From: Nocardioides sp. QY071
GTDB lineage: Bacteria > Actinomycetota > Actinomycetes > Propionibacteriales > Nocardioidaceae
Assembly (NCBI RefSeq): GCF_029961765.1
Contig: NZ_CP124681.1
Coordinates: 3,286,001 to 3,350,000, forward strand
Direction: 5' to 3'
DNA: 64,000 bases
Each line of letters starts with the position of its first letter. Within the stretch, counting starts at the first letter, position 1. The position numbers and the translations under genes are program-made. Positions 57,520 through 64,000 of the stretch are shown piece by piece. The notes beneath the pieces were generated by a model. It was not told where the DNA came from. It saw nothing but the letters and a program-made list of their open reading frames with translations, and did not search any database.

Positions 57520-58758
57520 ATGAGCGACGAGGGTCTGTCCATCTTCGACGACGACGAGCCCACCCCCACCAAGGAGTCCACGCCCGTGACCACCAAGGCC
57601 ACCGACGACCAGTCCACCCAGGTGATCCCGGCCGTGAAGACGGCCCAGACGCCGGCCGCCCCGCCGGCCGCCCCCACAGCCGCGGCCCCCCGGCCCGCCG
57701 CCGCGCCGTCCGCCACGAGCACCGGCACCGCCGCCCGCCCCGTCGGCTTCAACGCCCCCGGCGCCACCGGCGGCCTTCCGATCGTGCGCAAGGGGGGCTA
57801 CGACCGCGACGCCGTCGACGCCCAGATCCGTCAGCTCTCCAGCGAGAAGGCCACGCTGGGCGCCAGCCTCAACGAGTCCGAGCAGCGGGTCATCGACCTC
57901 GAGCAGGAGCTCGCCAAGGCACGCGCCGAGCTGGCCGAGACCGACAACCCGTCGTACGCCGGTCTCGGCGGCCGCGCGAGCGCCATGCTTCGCCTGGCCG
58001 AGGAGGAGGCCGCGGAGATCCGGGCCACCGCCGAGTCCGACGCCCGAGAGATCCGCGAGCAGGCCGCCCGCGACGCGAAGGCGATCCGGGCCGAGGCCGC
58101 CCGCGAGGCCGACGACATGCGCGCGGTCCAGCTGCGCGAGCTCGAGGAGAACCGCACCCGTCTGCTGACCGACGCCGAGCAGGAGCGCTCCCTCGCCGAG
58201 ACCGAGGCCGCCGACATGCTGGCCGCCGCCCGGCGCGAGTCCGACCAGCTCCGGCTCGCGACCCAGCAGGAGACGACCGAGCAGCGCAGCCAGGCCCAGC
58301 GCGAGGTCGAGCAGGCCCGCGCTGCCGTCGACCGCGAGGTCCAGGAGGCGCGGCGCGCGCTGGCCATGGAGAAGGAGCGCCTCGCCCGCGAGGCCACCGA
58401 CCACCACAACACCGCGGTCGCCGAGACCCGCCGCCTGGTCGAGGAGGCCGAGCAGCGCGCGAGCGCCGCCGAGGCCCGCGCCGCCGAGGCCAGCAAGAAG
58501 GCCGCCGCCAACCGGGCCGCCGCGCAGACCGAGGCCGAGGGCGTGCTGAGCCGGGCTCGTCGCGAGGCCGAGCAGGTCGTCGCCTCGGCCCGCACGCAGG
58601 CCGAGGCGATCGCTGCGAGTGGCGACGCGGAGCTCGAGCGCGAGATCGCCGTACGCCGCTCCGAGCTCGACCGGCTCACCAAGCGCCGGGCCGCCATCAC
58701 CGCCCAGCTGTCCTCGCTCGCCGACCTCGTCGCCGGCTTCGGCGAGGACGAGAGTTGA
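57520..58758 (+). CDS. DivIVA/Scy-like long coiled-coil protein
   Basis: 412 residues from ATG 57520, preceded by GGGAGG at ten bases. Residues 1-85 are low-complexity (Thr/Pro/Ala). GYDRDAVDAQIRQLSSEK (about 92-109) is a DivIVA-type N-terminal segment. About 105-400 is uninterrupted Glu/Ala/Arg-rich coiled coil. Actinobacterial relatives organise polar growth and the cytoskeleton. The stop overlaps the start of the transporter gene. Confidence 0.8.
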   Translation: MSDEGLSIFDDDEPTPTKESTPVTTKATDDQSTQVIPAVKTAQTPAAPPAAPTAAAPRPAAAPSATSTGTAARPVGFNAPGATGGLPIVRKGGYDRDAVDAQIRQLSSEKATLGASLNESEQRVIDLEQELAKARAELAETDNPSYAGLGGRASAMLRLAEEEAAEIRATAESDAREIREQAARDAKAIRAEAAREADDMRAVQLRELEENRTRLLTDAEQERSLAETEAADMLAAARRESDQLRLATQQETTEQRSQAQREVEQARAAVDREVQEARRALAMEKERLAREATDHHNTAVAETRRLVEEAEQRASAAEARAAEASKKAAANRAAAQTEAEGVLSRARREAEQVVASARTQAEAIAASGDAELEREIAVRRSELDRLTKRRAAITAQLSSLADLVAGFGEDES

Positions 58759-59897
58759 GCGGCGCCGCCGAGGCAGCCGCGACCGACGGCGTCACCGAGC
58801 ACGCCGGGATCGACCCGGCGGCGCCGGTCGACGCCGAGGACGCGCCGTACGGCCGGCTCGGGAAGCCGTTCGACCGACGCTCGCCGTTCTACTACGGCTT
58901 CATCGGTGCCCTCGGCGCGCTGACCGCTTTCTGGCTCTTCCAGGCGGTCATCGGCATCGGCTCGGTGCTGATGCTGGTCGTGGTGTCCTTCTTCCTCGCA
59001 GCGGGCCTCAACCCGGCGGTGAGCTTCCTCGAGCGCCACGGCCTGCGTCGCTCGTGGGCGGTCACGGTCGTGATCGTTCTCGCCCTCGGGACCGTCGCGC
59101 TGTTCCTCGTGGCGATCGTCCCGGTCATCACCGACCAGATCACCGCGATCACCAAGAACGCGCCGGGCTGGCTCGACGAGCTCCAGCGCAACAAGCGCAT
59201 CCAGCAGCTCAACGACGAGTACGACATCATCGACAAGCTCCAGGCCAAGATCACCGACGAGAACTTCCTCTCGGCCCTCTTCGGAGGCGCGCTCGGCTTC
59301 GGCCTCAAGATCGTCTCGGCGCTGTTCAACCTGTTCGTGATCGTCGTGCTGACGCTCTACTTCCTCGCCTCGCTGAAGACCACCACCGGCGCCCTCTACA
59401 AGCTCGCCCCGGCCTCACGACGCGAGCGCGTCGCCAAGCTCGGCGACAAGGTGATCGCCAACATCGGCGGATACGTCTCCGGCGCCTTCCTGGTCGCCCT
59501 CTGCGCCGGCCTGAGCTCGCTGGTGTTCCTGTCACTGACCCCGATCAGCGAGTACGCCGTCGCGCTGGCCTTCGTCGTCGCCGTCCTCGACGTCATCCCG
59601 ATGATCGGCGCCACCCTCGGCGCGGTGATCGTCTCGGCGATCGCCTTCGCGACCGACGTCAAGACCGGTATCGCCTGCGTGGTGTTCTACGTGATCTACC
59701 AGCAGTTCGAGAACTACGTCGTCTACCCGCGGGTGATGAGCAAGTCCGTCGACCTGCCCGGCGCGGTCATCGTGATCGCCGCCCTGGTCGGCACCGCACT
59801 GCTCGGCGTGGTCGGTGCACTCCTCGCCATCCCGGTGGCAGCCGCGATCCTGCTGGTCGTGCGCGAGGTCGTGGTCAAGCAGCAGGACCTGCGCTGA
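58755..59897 (+). CDS. AI-2E family transporter
   Basis: 380 residues from TTG 58755, overlapping the coiled-coil stop (TTGA). N-terminal 45 residues are acidic; seven to eight transmembrane helices follow with family segments PFYYGFIGALGALTAFW and NYVVYPRVMSKSVDLPG (about 319-335). Most relatives export unknown substrates, and a role in AI-2 is doubtful for actinobacteria. Convergent with the EamA gene, overlapping 23 bases. Confidence 0.88.
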   Translation: MSGAAEAAATDGVTEHAGIDPAAPVDAEDAPYGRLGKPFDRRSPFYYGFIGALGALTAFWLFQAVIGIGSVLMLVVVSFFLAAGLNPAVSFLERHGLRRSWAVTVVIVLALGTVALFLVAIVPVITDQITAITKNAPGWLDELQRNKRIQQLNDEYDIIDKLQAKITDENFLSALFGGALGFGLKIVSALFNLFVIVVLTLYFLASLKTTTGALYKLAPASRRERVAKLGDKVIANIGGYVSGAFLVALCAGLSSLVFLSLTPISEYAVALAFVVAVLDVIPMIGATLGAVIVSAIAFATDVKTGIACVVFYVIYQQFENYVVYPRVMSKSVDLPGAVIVIAALVGTALLGVVGALLAIPVAAAILLVVREVVVKQQDLR

Positions 59898-60888
59898 GCC
59901 TCTCGCTCGCTTCAGCGGGCTCGGCCGGCACGACCGGCAGCGGATCGGTTCCGACCACGACGCTGCGCTCCCCCAGCTTGACCCCGATCACGCCGGCGAG
60001 GATGAGTGCCCCGCCGACGAACTGGACGGGAGCGGGGAGCTGGTCGAGGAGCAGCCACGCCCACGCGACGGCGGCCACGACCTCGCTGAGTGCGACGAAG
60101 GAGGCCAGCCGCGAGCCGAGGCGGCGGCTGGCGGCGATGCCGGTTGTGTAGGCGAGGGCGGCGGTGACCAGGCCCAGGGCGAGCAGCACCGTCCACGGGG
60201 CGACGTCGACACCGGCGTAGGCGACGGTGCTCGACGAGGCCGCCATCGGCATCAGGCCGGTCAGTCCCAGGACGCCGAGCAGCAGGCCGCCGACGACCAG
60301 GCCGCCCGCGGCCAGCGCCATCGGCGGGATGCCGCTGCGCTCGTCGGCCGAGATGACGAAGTAGGTCGCCGCACCGACCATCGCGGCGAGCGCCCACGCA
60401 GTGCCGCGGACGTCGACGTCGGCGCCGGCGAACAGGTCGAGGACGAGCACCAGGCCGAGGGCCGCGACGACGGCCCCGGCCACGGTGAGCCGGCCGGGAC
60501 GCTGGCCGTGGGCGAGCCACATCCACACGACCACCGCCGCGGGCGCGGTGTACTCGATGAGCAGGGCCGGGCCGACCTCCATGGTCCGCACGGCCGAGAA
60601 GTAGCAGTACTGGGCACCGGCGACCGCCAGGCCGCCGTACAGGAGGACCGTGGGAGCGGCACGGCGCAGCAGGGCCCAGCGGCCGCGCAGCGCGACCAGG
60701 CCGAAGGGCAGGACGACGAGCGCGCCGATCGCGATCCGCAGCAGCACGATGCTGCCGGCGGTCCAGCCGCTGTCGAGCATCGGCCGCGCGAGGGCGCCGG
60801 AGAGCGCGAACGTGATCGCCGAGGTGAGCGCCAGGAGTACGCCGGCCCGGGTGGCGTCCCGCGATGCGTCACGAGTCAACGTCGTCAT
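59875..60888 (-). CDS. EamA/DMT-family transporter
   Basis: 337 residues from ATG 60888 with ten hydrophobic helices arranged as two EamA repeats, each with an Ala/Gly-rich start (ALTSAITFALSGALARPML and WALAAMVGAATYF-type). Substrate unknown; many are amino-acid or metabolite exporters. Divergent from a CGNR regulator, with shared CATGACAC repeats in the short promoter gap, so it may be regulated by it. Confidence 0.87.
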   Translation of the reverse strand: MTTLTRDASRDATRAGVLLALTSAITFALSGALARPMLDSGWTAGSIVLLRIAIGALVVLPFGLVALRGRWALLRRAAPTVLLYGGLAVAGAQYCYFSAVRTMEVGPALLIEYTAPAAVVVWMWLAHGQRPGRLTVAGAVVAALGLVLVLDLFAGADVDVRGTAWALAAMVGAATYFVISADERSGIPPMALAAGGLVVGGLLLGVLGLTGLMPMAASSSTVAYAGVDVAPWTVLLALGLVTAALAYTTGIAASRRLGSRLASFVALSEVVAAVAWAWLLLDQLPAPVQFVGGALILAGVIGVKLGERSVVVGTDPLPVVPAEPAEASERLSAGPAA

Positions 60889-60892
60889 GACT

Positions 60893-60947
60893 CATGACAC
60901 TAGGCCTCGATGCAGTAACCTGTCAAAGTGGTTTTCGCCCATGACAC
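60893..60947. promoter_or_regulatory. Repeats and promoter between EamA and CGNR genes
   Basis: CATGACAC occurs at 60893-60900 and 60940-60947. ATGACA (60894-60899) and TAACCT (60916-60921), 16 bases apart, form a plausible plus-strand promoter ending near the GTG at 60928, suggesting leaderless translation. The first repeat overlaps the -35 region and lies 5 bases from the EamA start. Confidence 0.45.
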
Positions 60948-61467
60948 ATCGTTGTCCCTGCAGGCGGCCGTGGCACTGGTCAACGGCAGCCTGGAGCCGG
61001 TGACGATCAGCACGCCCGACGAGCTCGACGCCTTCTTCGCCGACTTCGCCTACACCGGGCGCCACGACGGCGACCAAGCCGAGGTGGACGCCGTGCTGGC
61101 GATCGCACCCCGGCTCCGCGTCCTGCTGACCGCCGACCGCGACGACGCCGCCGACATCGTCAACGCCATGCTCCGCGACGCCTCCGCCCTCCCCCAGCTG
61201 CGCCGCCACGACGGTCACGACTGGCACCTGCACGCCGTCGACAACCAGGCCCCGTTCGCCGAGCGGATCGTGGTCGAGACCGCCATGGCGATGATCGACG
61301 TGATCCGCGCCGACGAGATGTCGCGGCTCTCGGTGTGCGCCGACGACACCTGCGAGGGCATCGTCCTCGACCTGTCCCGCAACCGGTCCAAGCGGTTCTG
61401 CTCGGTCACCTGCGGCAACCGCAACGCCGTGGCGGCGTACCGCGCCCGCCAGGCGAACGAGGAGTGA
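60928..61467 (+). CDS. CGNR zinc-finger regulator (ABATE-type)
   Basis: 179 residues from GTG 60928. The N-terminal 120 residues form an ABATE-like stress-response domain. The C-terminal zinc finger has cysteines in SVCADDTCEG and FCSVTCGNRNAVAAYRAR, including the CGNR signature, expected to bind DNA. Ligand unknown. Divergent placement implies control of the EamA gene. Confidence 0.88.
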   Translation: MVFAHDTSLSLQAAVALVNGSLEPVTISTPDELDAFFADFAYTGRHDGDQAEVDAVLAIAPRLRVLLTADRDDAADIVNAMLRDASALPQLRRHDGHDWHLHAVDNQAPFAERIVVETAMAMIDVIRADEMSRLSVCADDTCEGIVLDLSRNRSKRFCSVTCGNRNAVAAYRARQANEE

Positions 61468-61530
61468 CCTCGGCGTGACGATTCCGCCGCGCACCTAGCG
61501 CCAAGCCTTGCAGAGGACGAGGATCCCGGC

Positions 61531-62700
61531 ATGACACGCACGCTCGGGCTGCGCCGTCGCGCGCTCCACGCCGTCCTCCTGTCCCTGCTGGCCGCTACCG
61601 CCCTCCTCGTGCCTCGCCCGGGGCCCGCGGCCGCAGCAGCCCCGCTCACCGTCGCGCAGGCGATCGCCACCCAGAACTCCTCGACCGCCACCGTGCGCGG
61701 GTACGTGGTCGGGCAGCCGACCGCGACCTCGACCGTGGTGACCAGCGGGTTCCCCAACGACTACGCCATCGCCCTCGCCGACGCACCGGGCACCTCCGCG
61801 ACCAGCCAGATGGTCTACGTGCAGGTGCCCACCGCGTTCCGCGCGTCCTTCGGCCTGAGGTCGAACCCGTCGCTGATGGGCAAGCAGGTCGACGTCACAG
61901 GCACCCTCACGGCGTACTTCTCCCACCCCGGCCTCAAGGACGGCACCGACTTCGCGCTCACCGGCTCCGGAGGTGGGGACGGCGGTGGGGACGGCGGTGG
62001 CGGCACCGACCCGAGCATCCCGGCCGGCTACTACGACCCCGCGGCGGGCAAGACCGGCGCCGCGCTCGCGGCGGCACTGCACGGCATCATCGACGGCAAC
62101 CGGACGCTGAGCTACACGCAGGTCTGGGACGCGCTCAAGGTCACCGACGCCGATCCCGCCAACAGCAACAACGTGATCGAGTTCTACTCCGGCCGCTCCG
62201 TCCCGAAGTCGACCAACGGCGGTGATGCCGACGACTGGAACCGCGAGCACACGTGGCCGCAGAGCCATGGCGACTTCGGCACCAGCGCCGGTCCGGGCAC
62301 CGACCTGCACCACCTACGTCCCGAGGACGTCACCGTCAACTCCACCCGCGGCAACAAGGACTTCGACAACGGCGGCTCCGCAGTCGCTCAGTGCCCCGAC
62401 TGCTTCTCCGACGCCGACTCCTTCGAGCCCCGCGACTCGGTCAAGGGCGACGTGGCTCGCGGGCTGATGTACATGGCCGTGCGCTACGAGGGCGGCGACG
62501 GCTTCGCGGACCTCGAGCTCAACGACAGCATCAACGGCACTACGCCGTACCTCGGCAAGATCTCGGTGTTGCTCGCCTGGAGCGCCGCTGACCCGCCGAC
62601 GGCCGCGGAGCGGGCCCGCAACGACCGGATCTACCGCGACTACCAGGGCAACCGGAACCCGTTCGTCGACCACCCGGAGTACGCCGAGGCGATCTGGTAG
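61531..62700 (+). CDS. Secreted endonuclease I with OB-fold domain
   Basis: 389 residues from ATG 61531. Signal peptide ends near AAAA (about 37). An OB-fold-like domain (about 38-148) precedes a Gly/Asp linker (149-165) and an endonuclease I domain (about 170-389) with metal-histidine motifs DWNREHTWPQSHG (about 235-247) and DLHHLRPED. Relatives are broad extracellular nucleases. Its stop abuts the convergent hydrolase stop. Confidence 0.9.
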   Translation: MTRTLGLRRRALHAVLLSLLAATALLVPRPGPAAAAAPLTVAQAIATQNSSTATVRGYVVGQPTATSTVVTSGFPNDYAIALADAPGTSATSQMVYVQVPTAFRASFGLRSNPSLMGKQVDVTGTLTAYFSHPGLKDGTDFALTGSGGGDGGGDGGGGTDPSIPAGYYDPAAGKTGAALAAALHGIIDGNRTLSYTQVWDALKVTDADPANSNNVIEFYSGRSVPKSTNGGDADDWNREHTWPQSHGDFGTSAGPGTDLHHLRPEDVTVNSTRGNKDFDNGGSAVAQCPDCFSDADSFEPRDSVKGDVARGLMYMAVRYEGGDGFADLELNDSINGTTPYLGKISVLLAWSAADPPTAAERARNDRIYRDYQGNRNPFVDHPEYAEAIW

Positions 62701-63486
62701 TCAGTCCCCCAGGAACCGCTGCAGGATCTCGAGGAAGAGCTCCGGGCGCTCTGAGTGCAGCCAGTGCCCGGTGTCCTTCATCGTCACCTTGCGGTTGCGC
62801 GGGAACCAGCGGTCCATCGCGGCGTCGTAGGCGGGCTGGACGTAGCTCGACCGGCCGCCGGCGAGCCACAGCACCGGTCCGTCGTACGGCGCCACGTGGG
62901 CCAGCTCCGCCTCGGGCCAGCCGCTGATGGCGCCGAGGTCGCGGCCGAGCACATCGAGGTTGGCCTGCCAGCTCCAGCCGCCGGGCGCGGTGGGGTCGCG
63001 CCGCAGGTTCTGCAGCAGGAACGAGCGCACCGTCGGGTCGGGTACCGCGGGCTCCAGCAGTCGCTCGGCGTCCTCCCGGCGGACCACCTGCGTCAGGTCC
63101 ATCGCGCGCATCGCGGAGATGTAGCCCTGGAACTCGCGGCCCTCGGGATAGCTCACGGGTGAGATGTCGGCGACGCACAGGCGCTCCACCCGATCGGGGT
63201 GGAGCAGGGAGAGCACCATGGCGACCTTGCCGCCGAGCGAGTGACCGACCAGCGCGACCGGCTCGTCGGCCGGGATGACGTCCGCGACGAGCGCCGCCGT
63301 CTCGGCGAAGTCGAAGCGGTCGGGCCACGCGGAGCGCCCGTGGTGGGGCAGGTCGACGAGCAGCACCCGGTGCCTGCCGGCGAGCTGCTTGGCGATCCCG
63401 GTCCAGTTCTTGCCCTGGCCGAAGAGCCCGTGGAGAAAGACCACACGGCTCCCGGTGGAACCGAGAGCCGTGTGGTGAAGCGTCAC
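62701..63486 (-). CDS. Alpha/beta hydrolase (YbfF-like)
   Basis: 261 residues from GTG 63486. Nucleophile Ser83 in VGHSLGGKVAM, oxyanion segment LHGLFGQGKNW (about 18-28), catalytic His in KDTGHWLHSERP (about 236-247). Fits the carboxylesterase YbfF group; substrate unknown. Twelve bases after the dehydrogenase stop, so likely cotranscribed. Confidence 0.9.
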   Translation of the reverse strand: MTLHHTALGSTGSRVVFLHGLFGQGKNWTGIAKQLAGRHRVLLVDLPHHGRSAWPDRFDFAETAALVADVIPADEPVALVGHSLGGKVAMVLSLLHPDRVERLCVADISPVSYPEGREFQGYISAMRAMDLTQVVRREDAERLLEPAVPDPTVRSFLLQNLRRDPTAPGGWSWQANLDVLGRDLGAISGWPEAELAHVAPYDGPVLWLAGGRSSYVQPAYDAAMDRWFPRNRKVTMKDTGHWLHSERPELFLEILQRFLGD

Positions 63487-63498
63487 TCCGCCATTGTG

Positions 63499-64000
63499 TC
63501 AGGCGTAGTCGTGGAAGCCCTTGCCGGTCTTGCGGCCGAGCTCGCCGGCGTCGACCTTGGCGACGAGGGTGCCGGCCGGCTCGAAGCCCGGCTCGCCGAA
63601 CTCGGCGTACAGCTCCTTCTGGATGGCCAGCGACACGTCGTTGCCGACCACGTCGAGCAGCTCGAACGGGCCCATCGGGAACGCGGCGGTCTCCTTGATC
63701 GCGGCGTCGATGGTCGTGAGCTCCTCGCCGCCCTCGGCGAGCTTGATCGCGTCGTTGAGGTAGGGGAAGAGCAGCAGGTTGACGATGAAGCCCGAGCGGT
63801 CGCCGGCGGAGACGCCGACCTTGCCGACGTTGGCGGTCAGCGCCCGCACGGTCTCGTCGACGTCGGCGGCGGTGGCCGGGGTCGTGATGATCTCGACCAG
63901 CTTCATGACCGGGGCCGGGTTGAAGAAGTGCATGCCGATCACGTCCTGCGGGCGGCCGGTTGCCTCGCCCAGCTTGGTGATCGGGAGCGACGAGGTGGTG
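63499..64000 (-). CDS. 3-hydroxyacyl-CoA dehydrogenase, N-terminus cut off
   Basis: C-terminal 166 residues of a 3-hydroxybutyryl-CoA dehydrogenase-like enzyme; the gene continues past the right edge. Visible: GMHFFNPAPVMKLVEII (catalytic His near the start), VGVSAGDRSGFIVNLLLFPYLNDA, FPMGPFELLDVVG and RKTGKGFHDYA. Fits the PhaB/FadB2 type of 3-hydroxybutyryl-CoA dehydrogenase. With thiolase and Ccr it suits acetyl-CoA assimilation. Confidence 0.93.
   Translation of the reverse strand, partial: TTSSLPITKLGEATGRPQDVIGMHFFNPAPVMKLVEIITTPATAADVDETVRALTANVGKVGVSAGDRSGFIVNLLLFPYLNDAIKLAEGGEELTTIDAAIKETAAFPMGPFELLDVVGNDVSLAIQKELYAEFGEPGFEPAGTLVAKVDAGELGRKTGKGFHDYA

Overview
The window is high-GC actinobacterial chromosome with very strong G/C bias at third codon positions, frequent GTG starts and many 1- and 4-nt gene overlaps. 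Gene content points to Nocardioidaceae, probably a Nocardioides-like species: an aa3 oxidase ctaC-ctaD-ctaF block, an Rv2202c-type PfkB kinase, mycobacterial-style rimP-nusA-ylxR-infB-rbfA-truB-ribF and rpsO-pnp-M16-dapB blocks, ispG-rip1-dxr, and an ethylmalonyl-CoA pathway gene. The genus is an inference. I see no transposase, phage gene, CRISPR array, rRNA or tRNA.

Layout. 1-7.4 kb: truncated L,D-transpeptidase, cytochrome aa3 subunits, a cysteine desulfurase/TusA pair, PfkB kinase, a small unknown protein and an ErpA-like Fe-S protein. 7.4-11.1 kb: a frameshifted zinc alcohol dehydrogenase coupled to a DUF4334 protein, glycerate kinase and a double GNAT protein. 11.1-16 kb: a SufR-like regulator facing a flavohemoglobin, then nadA and three small genes. 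16-22.2 kb: aldo/keto reductase, GNAT, AzlCD exporter, dapB, a methyltransferase and a BCCT transporter. 22.3-26.3 kb: M16 peptidase, pnp, rpsO. 26.4-32 kb: two molybdenum-cofactor enzymes around arfB, nucleoside hydrolase and a membrane protein. 32-39.4 kb: ribF, truB, rbfA, infB, ylxR, nusA, rimP. 39.5-47.2 kb: DUF4439 lipoprotein, HAD hydrolase, proS, DoxX-like protein, a Tat-exported flavoprotein with divergent TetR regulator, and a GNAT protein. 47.2-52 kb: ispG, rip1, dxr and a secreted polysaccharide deacetylase. 52-57.4 kb: meaB, thiolase, methylmalonyl-CoA epimerase, pxpA and crotonyl-CoA carboxylase/reductase. 57.5-64 kb: a DivIVA/Scy-like coiled-coil protein, AI-2E transporter, EamA transporter with CGNR regulator, secreted endonuclease I, hydrolase and a truncated 3-hydroxyacyl-CoA dehydrogenase.

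Functionally the window joins respiration, Fe-S biogenesis, translation/RNA decay (rimP to pnp), isoprenoid synthesis and acetyl-CoA/propionyl-CoA metabolism (thiolase, Ccr, epimerase, MeaB, 3-hydroxyacyl-CoA dehydrogenase).

The most unusual content is intergenic. Several gaps, mostly between convergent genes, are filled by long inverted repeats without T-tracts. Two are copies of one double-hairpin element with a GTTCGATCGAAC core at an exact 50-nt period (22196-22280 and 52009-52090). Two others share a 52-nt core (44/52 identical) inside arms that differ in sequence but remain self-complementary (17183-17330 and 43249-43411). A fifth is a perfect 47-bp inverted repeat with a 3-nt loop between two stop codons (6876-6972). 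Other notable points are the SufR-like regulator beside the flavohemoglobin, paired TetR operators, and the single-base frameshift in the alcohol dehydrogenase.
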